Shown here one piece after another: positions 27,592 to 36,028 of a stretch of DNA of 64,000 bases (position 1 is its first letter; every line of letters begins with the position of its first letter). The translations under genes were made by a program, and so were the position numbers. The stretch covers positions 186,001 through 250,000 of the forward strand of contig SHYK01000002.1 of NCBI GenBank assembly GCA_009692845.1, written 5' to 3'. The DNA comes from Chloroflexota bacterium (GTDB taxonomy: Bacteria; Chloroflexota; UBA6077; SHYK01). The notes under the pieces were generated by a model. That model was not told where the DNA came from. It searched no databases and saw only the letters and a list, made by a program, of their open reading frames with translations.

Positions 27592-28067
27592 GAGACCTGG
27601 CGGAGCGACGTGGCAGCCCAGATTCCAGTTTGGCCCTGCCGGCCAGGTTGGATCAGCTCAACGTCGTAGATTGCCGTCGGCAGTGTCAGTCGAACCAGGA
27701 TTTGGCGTCGCGCGGTTCCCGGCTGTGGGGGTAGATCGGTTCTGCTCGCCTGGGCCCGAGCCGGATCCCGACCTTCGAACTCGAGCGTAGATCGGGCGAC
27801 TTGCTCGGGGTCCAGTCGCCAGGGCTGCTGGCCCGTGTCGACTTCCTGCTGAAGCTCTCCGATGGACTTTTCGTCGGAGGAGTAGACCCGCGAGAGCAAG
27901 GTCGACTGAGCCCCCGACGTCGGCTGGTTAGTAGGTTGGACCAGCGCCCCCGTCGATCTGGGTGTCGAGCTCGCCGATGGCGGCGCGCAGTTGACCGAGA
28001 GCAAGCTCAAGGTCAATACGAAGAGCGACCCGGCCGGGGTTCTCGCTTGGAGAAAAGAAATTTGCAT
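27588..28067 (-). CDS. Small lipoprotein of unknown function
   Basis: The 159-residue product begins MQISFLQARTPAGSLFVL and has a hydrophobic stretch ending LLSVNC, a credible lipobox. A Ser/Thr/Pro-rich linker follows, then a domain with RLDPEQVARSTLEFEGRDPA and RRQILVRLTLPTAIYDVELI. No family was recognised. The ATG at 28067 leaves 19 bases after the upstream LysM/M23 gene; a longer start would overlap that gene. Co-transcription with the endopeptidase suggests an envelope role. Confidence 0.65.
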   Translation of the reverse strand: MQISFLQARTPAGSLFVLTLSLLSVNCAPPSASSTPRSTGALVQPTNQPTSGAQSTLLSRVYSSDEKSIGELQQEVDTGQQPWRLDPEQVARSTLEFEGRDPARAQASRTDLPPQPGTARRQILVRLTLPTAIYDVELIQPGRQGQTGIWAATSLRQVS

Positions 28068-28086
28068 TTGTGCTGCCCGCCCGGGT

Positions 28087-29043
28087 TTAAGGGAGGAACG
28101 CCAACGGATCCGTTGGAACACCCGCCTGCCTCACTTCGAAATGGAGGTGAGGGCCGAATGCAAAGCCAGTATCCCCGACCGACCCAACCTTTTGCCCGGC
28201 GCTGACGCGTTGCCCGGCGCTCACCGAAAAGGTGCTGAGATGGGCGTAGAGGGTGGTTAGACCACCGCCGTGGTCAACTTCCACTCGCTTGCCATAGCCG
28301 ATGTCGCTATCGACGACCACAGTCACCAGCCCGTCGGCGGCGGCGACAATTGGATCTCCCATCTGCCCCATGATGTCGATCCCGGTATGGCCGTTGTCGC
28401 CGAATAGTTGCGAAAGCCCGGCGCTCAGTGGCCAGCGCAGCGAAGCTCTTGGGCCACCCCGTCCAACTGGAGCAATGGTTGGGCTGAGGACGGCCACTAT
28501 CGGGGAGGCAGCGGCAACGATTCTGGTCGAGGTCGGAGCGGCTGCCAGGCTGGTTGCCGTAAGCGTGGAAGTGGGGGTCAAGCGGAGAAGGGTCGCCGTT
28601 GCGGTGGGTGGGATTGGAGTTGGAGTCAACAGCTTTCCACCCGGGATAAACAGCCGCTGGCCCAGGTAGACAAGGCTAGCGTCCTGAAGCTGATTGGCGG
28701 CAACCAGCCTGGCCGAGGTAACTCCGTAGGCGATCGATATGGATGACACCGAGTCGCCCTCTATCACGGTATGGACAACACCAGGCTCGGAAGGGATCAC
28801 CAGGACTTGACCAGCTTTGATCGTTCCGTCGGTGGGGAGCCGGTTCGCATTGGTGATGAGATCCGCGGACACCCCGGAGCTAGTCGCAATCCCAGAGAGC
28901 GACTCGCCCGCCAGGACCAGATGTTCCGAGAAGGCGGGTTTCGGCGTCGGAGTGTTCGACGGCTCTGCAGTTGCAGTACTCGTAGGCTCTGAAGTTGATG
29001 TCGGCGACGACTTCAACGTGGGAGTTGTCGTGACCTGAGTCAA
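28087..29043 (-). CDS. LysM-domain M23 peptidoglycan endopeptidase (start uncertain)
   Basis: This protein has two LysM modules (HLVLAGESLSGIATSSGVSA and HTVIEGDSVSSISIAYGVTS) and a C-terminal M23 peptidase domain with HTGIDIMGQMGDPI, LYAHLSTF and GPHLHFEVR, covering the zinc ligands. It should bind and cut peptidoglycan outside the membrane. TTG at 29043 is the first standard start, but it falls within a Thr/Pro/Ser-rich linker. The same frame stays open upstream to 29472 and encodes a membrane span (AGLVAGILVLVALSGWTVAL) preceded by GGAGGT at 29404-29399. The true start is therefore probably near 29394, either non-standard or hidden by an indel. Confidence 0.85.
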   Translation of the reverse strand: MTQVTTTPTLKSSPTSTSEPTSTATAEPSNTPTPKPAFSEHLVLAGESLSGIATSSGVSADLITNANRLPTDGTIKAGQVLVIPSEPGVVHTVIEGDSVSSISIAYGVTSARLVAANQLQDASLVYLGQRLFIPGGKLLTPTPIPPTATATLLRLTPTSTLTATSLAAAPTSTRIVAAASPIVAVLSPTIAPVGRGGPRASLRWPLSAGLSQLFGDNGHTGIDIMGQMGDPIVAAADGLVTVVVDSDIGYGKRVEVDHGGGLTTLYAHLSTFSVSAGQRVSAGQKVGSVGDTGFAFGPHLHFEVRQAGVPTDPLAFLP

Positions 29044-29425
29044 CGGGAGCCCCGGAGACGGGGATAGGCTGGAAAGGGGCGAGGGCGAGGTCGGGCTACC
29101 GTCAGGCGAGGCTGTTTCAGTTACCGCAACGTCGGCCCCCTGGGTGGGGGTTGGAGCAGGAGTGAGCGTGGGTTGGGGAGTGAGACTTGGGACCAGGGTC
29201 CGAGTTGGCGGTGCGGTCGGCGGCGCGATGGCAAGGCCGGGCCCACCACCGCTCAGAGGGCCGGTATCTCCGAGTTCGGCCAGGGCAACGGTCCATCCGC
29301 TGAGGGCAACGAGGACGAGGATGCCTGCAACCAGGCCAGCCGCGTCCGGTCGCCGTCCCGTTCCGGGTTGGCGACCCTGAGATTCGTTTTGAACAACTAC
29401 CTCCAGCGTTTGGCTGGTAAGTACT

Positions 29426-29456
29426 AGGATACGGTACTTTGTTGCCCGGTTGTCAA
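29426..29456 (-). promoter_or_regulatory. Possible minus-strand promoter for the LysM/M23 gene
   Basis: On the minus strand a perfect TTGACA (29456-29451) and TATCCT (29431-29426) are 19 bases apart, followed by a GGAGGT Shine-Dalgarno at 29404-29399. This supports translation starting near 29394 rather than 29043. Confidence 0.45.
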
Positions 29457-29557
29457 CGAGGCGGCACGGCTACGACGGGCAACATAGTGCTTGTGACCTT
29501 GATGTGAGGAGATTTCGAGCGGGAACGGCGCGGATTCAGTGCAGAAGGAGGGTCGAA

Positions 29558-30196
29558 TTGGCGACAATGTGCCCCGTGGCGACGACGGCAACCTTCGAAC
29601 CGAAAATGACCCTGGGCCCAAGGCGGACCGTCGCTGGTCGGCTGGTATTGATGGCTGTGTCCTTTGCCTTGATCGGCCTTGGCTGCACCAACAGCCCTTC
29701 CGAATCGAGAGCGACCGCTGAGGCGGCGACGAAGTCTGGTATCGCCCAACCGGTTGGAGGCGCGACCGCCGAAGCGACGGCTAAAACTGGCGCGACGCAA
29801 TCCATTGGAGGTGCGACCGTGGTCGGGAATGCTCCTGGAATTCCACAGCTAGACGGGCAGGTTCAGACGCTCCCGGATGGGTTGGCTTTTATCGATGAAA
29901 AGGTCGGGAACGGCGCCGTCCGCTCCGGACAGAACGTGACGGTTCATTACACGGGTTGGCTCACCACCGGTCAGAAGTTCGATAGCTCGGTGGATCGGGG
30001 CCAGCCTTTCTCATTCCCGTTGGGCGCGGGCCGGGTCATCAAAGGTTGGGATGAAGGCGTGGCCACGATGCAAATCGGGGGCAAGCGCCGACTGATCATT
30101 CCATCTTCGCTTGGCTATGGCGCTCAGGGGGCGGGAGGCAGCATCCCGCCGAATGCGATCCTGATCTTCGACGTGGAGCTTATCTCTGCGGCCTAG
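29558..30196 (+). CDS. FKBP-type peptidyl-prolyl isomerase lipoprotein
   Basis: The 212-residue protein has a hydrophobic signal ending ALIGLGC (lipobox), a low-complexity linker with two near-repeats (QPVGGATAEATAKT and QSIGGATVV), then one FKBP domain. The domain contains VTVHYTGWLTTGQKFDSS, GAGRVIKGWDEGVATM, GGKRRLIIPSSLGYGAQG and IPPNAILIFDVEL. It likely folds exported proteins at the outer membrane-facing side of the cell membrane. TTG at 29558 follows GGAGGG (29547-29552) by 5 bases; ATG at 29567 or 29606 are alternatives. Confidence 0.9.
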   Translation: MATMCPVATTATFEPKMTLGPRRTVAGRLVLMAVSFALIGLGCTNSPSESRATAEAATKSGIAQPVGGATAEATAKTGATQSIGGATVVGNAPGIPQLDGQVQTLPDGLAFIDEKVGNGAVRSGQNVTVHYTGWLTTGQKFDSSVDRGQPFSFPLGAGRVIKGWDEGVATMQIGGKRRLIIPSSLGYGAQGAGGSIPPNAILIFDVELISAA

Positions 30197-30360
30197 GCGC
30201 GGCATCGCTGGTCGCTCAGTGAGATCCGTTGAAACAGGTGTCGGCGAGCAGTTCAGGAGCCAGCCGTCCGTGGGCACTTGGCGGCCGCTGTGCGCACGTT
30301 CGTGGCAGCCCCGGCCGCTAGCCCGCCCTGGCCTGCGGGTTGGGTATCACGGAACCCCCA

Positions 30361-30366
30361 TATAAT
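30361..30366 (+). promoter_or_regulatory. Putative -10 box of the PspA cassette
   Basis: A perfect TATAAT lies 60 bases before the lipoprotein start, in the otherwise empty 30197-30425 gap. A weak TTGGGT at 30340-30345 is only 15 bases upstream. It probably drives the lipoprotein-DUF4178-DUF350-PspA-PspAA cluster. Confidence 0.45.
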
Positions 30367-30425
30367 CCTTTCAGTTAAATCGCTGGCCCCCAGCTTGCGG
30401 GCGCGGGCACGCCGAGGATGTGCTT

Positions 30426-31208
30426 TTGTCGAAACGGGTCGCCCCACTGTTATTTCTGGTCGCACTAGCAATCACTGGATGCAGCTCCAATAGCGGGCTG
30501 CCCGGTCAGCCGGGCACCTACGATGTCCGATCCGGTTCGGTCCGCTTCGACGGCGAGCGCTACCAGTTTTTGTGGACGGATGCGGCCTCGCAGATCCACA
30601 AGGCCGACGGTAAAGACTTCCGACTTGCTCAATCCGATCGGAACTCGCTTCAGATCGGCGACGGCAGTCCGGTTTTGAACCTGAAAGAGGATGAAAAAAT
30701 CGCCGTCCAAGGTGAGGACCGAAACGGCGGATACTCATCGTTCTGGTTCCCTTTCCTGCTCGGACAAGCGCTCGGAGGCGGGGGTGGCTTTGGGCTGCCT
30801 CACGCCACGCCAACCTATCGCTATCCACCCACGGATACCTTCGGCCGCGATGAAACCATGCACGGCACGGTCACATCCGATCGGCCGGTCCCGCCCGACT
30901 ACTCCCAGGTGAAGCCCGCCGCCAACTCGGTGAGCGGCCAGGCGGCTGGCACCGGTGGGGGAACCGCGGCGACCAACAAGTCCACGTCGCCGGTGAGCGG
31001 TCAGGCGGGCGGAGTGGGCTCCGGGTCTGCAGCCTCGACCAAAGGTGGATTTGCATCGGGCCCTTCGAGCTATGCGTCAAAAGGGGCGAGCATCGGATCC
31101 GGTTCTAAGATCTCGAGCGGTGGGCTGTTCGGCGCCTCGGCGGGGAAGGCCCCCAGCCGCGCGCTCGGGGGCCGTTCGAGCGGCGGGGTGCGGCTTGGGC
31201 GAAGGTAA
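30426..31208 (+). CDS. Lipoprotein with Gly/Ser-rich C-terminal region, PspA-cassette member
   Basis: The 260-residue product begins MSKRVAPLLFLVALAITGC, a lipoprotein signal with a lipobox at ITGC. A folded region of about 80 residues (RFDGERYQFLWTDAASQIHK) follows. The second half is low-complexity with repeated VSGQAAGTGGG / VSGQAGGVGSG and ends SSGGVRLGRR. No family was recognised with certainty; Gly/Ser-rich secreted partners are common beside DUF4178/DUF350 genes. TTG at 30426 has GAGGA 7 bases upstream; GTG at 30420 is too close. DUF4178 follows 28 bases later. Confidence 0.7.
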   Translation: MSKRVAPLLFLVALAITGCSSNSGLPGQPGTYDVRSGSVRFDGERYQFLWTDAASQIHKADGKDFRLAQSDRNSLQIGDGSPVLNLKEDEKIAVQGEDRNGGYSSFWFPFLLGQALGGGGGFGLPHATPTYRYPPTDTFGRDETMHGTVTSDRPVPPDYSQVKPAANSVSGQAAGTGGGTAATNKSTSPVSGQAGGVGSGSAASTKGGFASGPSSYASKGASIGSGSKISSGGLFGASAGKAPSRALGGRSSGGVRLGRR

Positions 31209-31236
31209 CTCAAGCCACCCGGGCGAGCGGTAGCTG

Positions 31237-31959
31237 GTGGAGCCAGCCGCATTGGTAGCCGGTCTGGTCGTGGTTGGCGCCGCCATCTTTTGGTATCGGA
31301 GGCGTCAAACTGCTCGTCCTATTCGTAAGGAGATAACAGAGCTGACGCTGGCGTCCCTTGCAGCCGGCGACGTCGTGAACCTCAACGGCCATTTACTCAT
31401 TGTCGAAGCGGCGGTTGATTGCCGAGAGGCCTTATTGAACCGAGAGACCCGCTGGCGGTGGCTGTTCCTTGGGGACGGTTCGCTGCTGGAGAGCAGCCCC
31501 AGCGAGAATATTCTGTATGCAGGCATTCAGCTGGTGCGTCAGGGGAGCGAGGATTTCCAGGAGCTAGTAGCGGATGGAGGCGTTTTGAAACGATTCGAAG
31601 AGCAGGTTCGATCGCTCGGCGCGGGAGCGGAGCTCGACTATCAGTCGCCGAGTGGGGGCGCTTATCGCATGCGCAGCACTGGGACCTTTGCGGTGGATGC
31701 GATGGGCACCCTTCCGGCGCGGGAAGTCTGGAGGGACATCAGCGCTAGCCAGCCGGATAACGTCTACTTCAAGCTCGCAGGTGCGGAAGACTCGTCCCTC
31801 CTCGGAGTTTGGACCACCCATATCGCGCTCTGTGCAGGGCGGCCACTAAGCGGCGGAGAAATCCTGGGCCTCTATCCGGGCCAGGATGGACTGGATGCGG
31901 CGGGGCACCACCGCTTGGGCGGGCTGATCGAACAAGACGGCCAGGGGATGCGCCGATGA
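31237..31959 (+). CDS. DUF4178-like membrane-anchored protein
   Basis: The 240-residue protein has one N-terminal membrane span (LVAGLVVVGAAIFWYRRR) and a cytoplasmic domain with LTLASLAAGDVVNLNGHLLIV, RWRWLFLGDG and AYRMRSTGTFAVDAMG. This resembles DUF4178, a family that repeatedly neighbours PspA and DUF350 in many phyla. GTG start at 31237. Its TGA overlaps the ATG of the DUF350 gene. Its role is probably in membrane stress, inferred from context. Confidence 0.78.
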   Translation: MEPAALVAGLVVVGAAIFWYRRRQTARPIRKEITELTLASLAAGDVVNLNGHLLIVEAAVDCREALLNRETRWRWLFLGDGSLLESSPSENILYAGIQLVRQGSEDFQELVADGGVLKRFEEQVRSLGAGAELDYQSPSGGAYRMRSTGTFAVDAMGTLPAREVWRDISASQPDNVYFKLAGAEDSSLLGVWTTHIALCAGRPLSGGEILGLYPGQDGLDAAGHHRLGGLIEQDGQGMRR

Positions 31960-32174
31960 ATCCGGAAATCGAACGATTCGCGCTGTCACTCGGCAACACG
32001 CTGCTCTGGAGCACCGTGGCAATCGTCTTGGTCATAGTGGTCTTCGAGGTCCTCAATCTGAGGTACCACCTCATGAAAGAGGTCTTTGAAGAGAACAGCG
32101 TGGCGGCGGCGCTGCTGGCGGCGAGCTTCGTTGCCGGAATCTTCTACACCGTCGTCCAAATCGTCATTCACTAA
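31956..32174 (+). CDS. DUF350-family small membrane protein
   Basis: A 72-residue protein with two membrane spans (LLWSTVAIVLVIVVFEVLNL and AAALLAASFVAGIFYTVV) around a short loop with KEVFEENSVAA. This is a short, half-size form of DUF350 (YjfL-like), which usually has paired copies of such a unit. ATG overlaps the DUF4178 stop by 4 bases. It ends 9 bases before pspA. The order DUF4178-DUF350-PspA parallels the E. coli yjf locus. Confidence 0.82.
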   Translation: MNPEIERFALSLGNTLLWSTVAIVLVIVVFEVLNLRYHLMKEVFEENSVAAALLAASFVAGIFYTVVQIVIH

Positions 32175-32183
32175 GGGGGAGTC

Positions 32184-32918
32184 ATGGGGCTGCTAGCTCG
32201 GATGAGCACACTCTTGAAGGCGAAGACCAGCTCCATCCTGGAGCGCACCGAGAACCCGTCGGAGACCCTCGATTACTCCTATGAAAAGCTCCAGGCCATG
32301 CTCCGACAGGTCCAGCGCGGCATCGTCGAGCAGGTCACCGCCAAACATCGCTTGGCCCAACAGGCGAGTCAGCTGCGGTCGCAGAGCGGCCAGCTCGACA
32401 ACCAGGCTCGGCAGGCCCTACAGGCCGGACGGGAAGATCTGGCCCGAATGGCGCTGCAGCGGAAGCAGGCTGCCGTGGAGCAGCTCCAGGGGCTGGACGA
32501 GCAGGTCGCGAGCCTGGAGGCGGAACAGCAGCGGCTCACTACGGCGGAAATGAATCTGCGCACGAAGGTTGAGGCCTTCCGGACCCACAAGGAAGTACTC
32601 AAAGCGCGGTATGTGGCCAGTGAAGCTGAAGTTCGGATCGGCGAGGCACTGCACGGGGTGGGGGAGGAGATGGCCGATGTCGGCTTGACGATCGAGCGAG
32701 CCGAGCAAAAAACCAGCCAGCTGCGGGCGCGCGCGGCGGCCATCGATGAGCTCGCCGCGGCGGGTACCTTGAACGACGTTATGGGCACCAGCCAGAGTGA
32801 CCTGAGCCTTCAGCTGGGTCAAATCACCGCGGCTCAGAACGTCGAAGACGAGCTCGCGCTGCTCAAGGGGAGCCTGGGGCCGGGGGCCGAGCCGAAGCAG
32901 TTGGCCTCCGGGCAATGA
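32184..32918 (+). CDS. pspA: PspA/IM30 phage-shock membrane-remodelling protein
   Basis: PspA-family proteins bind stressed membranes and form ESCRT-III-like assemblies. The 244-residue product is almost wholly helical and starts MGLLARMSTLLKAKTSSILE, the amphipathic membrane-binding helix. Long coiled coils follow (QLRSQSGQLDNQARQAL, LDEQVASLEAEQQRL) and the C-terminal segment with SDLSLQLGQITAAQ. A gggggag precedes the ATG. The stop overlaps the ATG of pspAA. Confidence 0.93.
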   Translation: MGLLARMSTLLKAKTSSILERTENPSETLDYSYEKLQAMLRQVQRGIVEQVTAKHRLAQQASQLRSQSGQLDNQARQALQAGREDLARMALQRKQAAVEQLQGLDEQVASLEAEQQRLTTAEMNLRTKVEAFRTHKEVLKARYVASEAEVRIGEALHGVGEEMADVGLTIERAEQKTSQLRARAAAIDELAAAGTLNDVMGTSQSDLSLQLGQITAAQNVEDELALLKGSLGPGAEPKQLASGQ

Positions 32919-33190
32919 TCGCCCGGATTATCGGCGGAGGCCAGTACCGAATTGCCGACGACGCCTTGGCTCACTTGAACCAACTCGACGACGCGGTCGT
33001 CGCGGCCGTCGCGACGGGGCGAGAGAGCGACTTTCGAGCCGCCTTCGAAGCGCTGCTGGCCGCGGTTCGAAGCAAAGGAGCTTTAGTTCCGCCAACCGAA
33101 TTCGTGACGTCTGAGCTAGTGCTGCCTTATGAAGGCATCACGCTAGCCGAGGCCCAGGACATTTTCGTCGGTCAAGGGCTGATTCCTTAA
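32915..33190 (+). CDS. pspAA: PspA-associated protein PspAA
   Basis: The 91-residue protein reads MIARIIGGGQYRIADDALAH near the start, then LNQLDDAVVAAVATG, FEALLAAVRSKGALVPPTEF and SELVLPYEGITLAE. This matches PspAA, a small domain tied to PspA in Actinobacteria, Chloroflexota and others. The ATG overlaps the pspA stop, so the two are likely made together. Its biochemical role is not established; it presumably modulates PspA. Confidence 0.88.
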   Translation: MIARIIGGGQYRIADDALAHLNQLDDAVVAAVATGRESDFRAAFEALLAAVRSKGALVPPTEFVTSELVLPYEGITLAEAQDIFVGQGLIP

Positions 33191-33212
33191 TCGAACTCAG
33201 AAGGAGCGGATC

Positions 33213-33494
33213 ATGACGATCAGACTGATGGTGAGTATCGCCGCACTGCCGGGCAAGGGCGGAGAGCTGGCGAAACTCCGGGCGCCCAGGGCGGCCGAGG
33301 TGCGTTTGGAGCCGGGGTGCGAGCAGTTCGAGCTCTTCCAGAGCACCGAAAACCCGGATCAACTGGTCTTGCTCGAAAAGTGGACGGATGAAGCGAGCCT
33401 GGCCGCGCATTCCAAACGCAATCAGGAACGGCCGCAGGTGGGGACCGAGCTGCGAGCAGGCGCCAGCGTGATGGAACGGTATGTCACTGAGTAG
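33213..33494 (+). CDS. ABM-family (antibiotic biosynthesis monooxygenase-like) protein
   Basis: A 93-residue dimeric alpha/beta-barrel type protein: IRLMVSIAALPGKGGELAKL, then EPGCEQFELFQSTENPDQLV and LLEKWTDEASLAAHSK. That is the layout of the ABM superfamily, including YgiN-like quinol monooxygenases. AAGGAG precedes the ATG by 8 bases. It is probably co-transcribed with pspAA, 22 bases upstream. Substrate is unknown; a quinone link is only suggested by the men genes 2.5 kb away. Confidence 0.83.
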   Translation: MTIRLMVSIAALPGKGGELAKLRAPRAAEVRLEPGCEQFELFQSTENPDQLVLLEKWTDEASLAAHSKRNQERPQVGTELRAGASVMERYVTE

Positions 33495-33497
33495 AGA

Positions 33498-35795
33498 CTA
33501 CCGAATGGACGTGGTGAGATGGTCTCCGATTGGCCGCCCTTGCGAGTCGACGACCGAGAGCCGCTCGAGCGATGGCCGCGAGTAGAGACCGATCTCGAGT
33601 TGAATCGCTGAACCTAGGTTTCCATCGAGCTGGTGGAGGTCCTGAATCGTCTCGCCAGCATCCCAGAGCGTTGTGGGATAGCTGTCCCGGGCCGGTTTGC
33701 TGTCGTTTTGGCCTACCAACTTGCCCGCTGCATCGAGGGCGTGGACGAATACCGTGTAGTCTCTAAGAGGCTTCCGGTTGGCGTGCCAGGTCAGGATGAC
33801 TTGCTGGTCGCGCAGCTCGACGCCCACCAGGCTGATCTCCTGGTTACCGAAGGTTGCTTGGGTCGCGCCAGCGGTCGCCGCATTGACCCCGCTGACCTTG
33901 AGCGGCCCCAGTCGGAGAAAAGTCCCAATGTCCCGCGCGCCATCGTACACGTGGGGACGGTCCCCCACATAGAGCTGATAAAAGCCGGTCTCGAGCCAGT
34001 AGCCGCCGGTCGGGGTATCGGGCCGGGGATCGAGGTCCAGCCAGGTATGGACCGAATCTCCGACACGCCAATCCTCAACCACGAACGGATTGATGTCGGG
34101 ATTGGTGGACCAGCCACGGCCATCTGTATCAACCAGGTGTCCGAAGAGGTGGAGGTCCAACCAGCGGGGGAAGGCGGTCGCGGTGACCTGCCAGGCCAGC
34201 TCCACGTTGGAGGGGTTGCCCGCTCTTAGGCCAGCGTCATGGTAGCCAATAACCCTGGCCACGTGACCGATGTCGGCATCGAGGGGCTGGGGTGGCAGGG
34301 TGGCGAGGGCAACGGCGGCGGCCTCGGGCGCAACGTCGAAGAGGGCGAAAACTGGCCGACCAGCCGGTGTGCTGACTGTAGCTACAGGAGGACCGAACGC
34401 CGAGGTGAGAAAGGGGACGGCGTGCCCCTCGGCTTCCGCGATGTAGAAGGCGCCCTCGGGGCGGAGCACCACTGAGTTGCGGCTGTCGAAGCGGGCAATG
34501 GGGAAGCGATTTCGGGTGAGATAACCGAAGAAATCGCCCCGGCTGTCCGGTCGTCCCACCAGGAGGTCTTTTCCGGGGTTGAGCTGGACGGCCAGCCGAG
34601 CGGCCTGTTCTGAGTAGCGCAGGGCGGGGCCGAAGGGCAGGATGACGTCCCGGGCCGCCACGGCCTGCTCGAAGCCGAAAGCATCGACCGATCGAGTCGC
34701 TACGATGGTGGCCAGGATCGTCACCCCGATCGGCAACGGCCTGATCGTGGAGAGCGCCACCCCGGCTAGGGCCGCCGCACCGGGCAAGACGTCGAGCAGA
34801 TAGTGCGGATAGACGGATTCCGCGCTGCGGAGCGCCAGTAGGATGGGAGTGAGCAGCCAGAGCAGGGCGACCCAGCCGCCCGGTTTCCGCAGTGCCACCA
34901 TGCCGCCGGTGGTGACGAGCGCCAGGCTGACCCAGGTGAGTGGCTCGGTGAAGAGGGACGGATCCATCTGGGTGGAGCCGCTGGTCAATTGGCGGCGGAG
35001 ATCCCCGCCGATCAGCGAGGCCGCGAGATAGAACGCTTCGCCCGCGAAGTGTTTGGGAATGCCGAGGTAGGCTCCCACCGCCCAGAGATCAGCCCAGCCG
35101 GTGGTGATTTGCAGCCAGATGTAGGGCGCCAAGATGAGGCCAAGCGCACCGGCCGCCAGGGCCAGTGGCTTCCACCGAATGTCCCGCCATCGAACGATGG
35201 CCACAATGCCGAGCACCGGAAGCAGGCTGGCCGCGCTCGGGTGAAGCTGGGCAGCGCAGCAAATTGCCAAGCCGCCTGCCGCGAGATGTCGCGAATCCCC
35301 GCGCAGGGCAAAACCCACGGCGCCCCACAGACCAATCGCGGCAAAAAAGGGGACCAGATCGGGGTTCCAGATCAATCGCCCATAGAGGATCGCCGCTGGC
35401 CACGCGGCGTAAAGCAGACCGGTGGCTAGGCCGGTCCATCGCCCACCGAGGTCCCGGCCGACCAGGTAGAGAAAGATGGCGCCCAGGGCATCCAGGGAAG
35501 CCTGGAAGGCGGCGATCCAGCTCGCGTCTTTGCTGACTAGCATCGGAAGCGCAAGCAGGAAGGTCACCAGCGGGGGGTGGTTGACTCCAATCGTGAAGGT
35601 GAGACCGCTGGTTTGAGGGATTCGGCCGCTGTCGACGAAAGCTGCGGCGCCGGCGAGCAGCCGGCCCTGGTCCGAATCGAAGGGAGCGAGATCGATTTGC
35701 CAGAGGCGGAGCCCCAGGGCCACTATCAGCGGCAAGAGAGGCGGAAGCGACGCCGCAAAGAGGCCTTGGAACCGAGGGCTGGAAAGGAGCTTCAT
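33498..35795 (-). CDS. GT39/ArnT-like membrane glycosyltransferase with C-terminal soluble domain
   Basis: The 765-residue protein has a GT-C membrane domain of about 450 residues. The first extracytoplasmic loop reads APFDSDQGRLLAGAAAFV, with an acidic residue as in ArnT/PMT enzymes, then TIGVNHPPLVTFLLALPM. The C-terminal half is soluble, with FGHLVDTDGRGWSTNPDINP, GGYWLETGFYQLY and LRDYTVFVHALDAAG. It probably moves a sugar from a lipid carrier outside the membrane. ATG at 35795 gives an N terminus matching the length of the broken paralogue at 25265; ATG at 35855 is a longer option. A 17-bp duplication covers this start. Confidence 0.82.
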   Translation of the reverse strand: MKLLSSPRFQGLFAASLPPLLPLIVALGLRLWQIDLAPFDSDQGRLLAGAAAFVDSGRIPQTSGLTFTIGVNHPPLVTFLLALPMLVSKDASWIAAFQASLDALGAIFLYLVGRDLGGRWTGLATGLLYAAWPAAILYGRLIWNPDLVPFFAAIGLWGAVGFALRGDSRHLAAGGLAICCAAQLHPSAASLLPVLGIVAIVRWRDIRWKPLALAAGALGLILAPYIWLQITTGWADLWAVGAYLGIPKHFAGEAFYLAASLIGGDLRRQLTSGSTQMDPSLFTEPLTWVSLALVTTGGMVALRKPGGWVALLWLLTPILLALRSAESVYPHYLLDVLPGAAALAGVALSTIRPLPIGVTILATIVATRSVDAFGFEQAVAARDVILPFGPALRYSEQAARLAVQLNPGKDLLVGRPDSRGDFFGYLTRNRFPIARFDSRNSVVLRPEGAFYIAEAEGHAVPFLTSAFGPPVATVSTPAGRPVFALFDVAPEAAAVALATLPPQPLDADIGHVARVIGYHDAGLRAGNPSNVELAWQVTATAFPRWLDLHLFGHLVDTDGRGWSTNPDINPFVVEDWRVGDSVHTWLDLDPRPDTPTGGYWLETGFYQLYVGDRPHVYDGARDIGTFLRLGPLKVSGVNAATAGATQATFGNQEISLVGVELRDQQVILTWHANRKPLRDYTVFVHALDAAGKLVGQNDSKPARDSYPTTLWDAGETIQDLHQLDGNLGSAIQLEIGLYSRPSLERLSVVDSQGRPIGDHLTTSIR

Positions 35796-35814
35796 TTGGA
35801 AGGGAGCTTCATCT
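35781..35814 (-). repeat. Tandem 17-bp duplication spanning the glycosyltransferase start codon
   Basis: Bases 35781-35797 and 35798-35814 are adjacent copies of a 17-bp unit with two mismatches. On the minus strand each copy holds ATGAAGCTCC. The upstream copy opens a 6-codon frame (MKLPSK) whose TGA overlaps the gene's ATG at 35795 as ATGA. The gene starts MKLLSS. Confidence 0.8.
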
Positions 35815-36028
35815 GCATATCGTCCGTTGGGGGCCCACCTAATCGGAGAGATCATGATTACTGGGAAGGGTCGACCTCATGTTGACTAAGGACCGCCTTG
35901 TATACTCAAAAGTCGCTCACCAATGCTGCTGAAGAACATGCTGATGGTGACTGCGCGGTCCATGATCACCTGAATCTGCCTGCTCGGAGACTGGGAGCAT
36001 TGGTAGCTCGGCCTGTCGAGATCTCCCA

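Noticed and set aside
35882-35906. TTGACT and TATACT upstream of menF as a full promoter
   Set aside because: The two boxes are only 13 bases apart, too close for a standard sigma-70 promoter; the TATACT alone may still matter.
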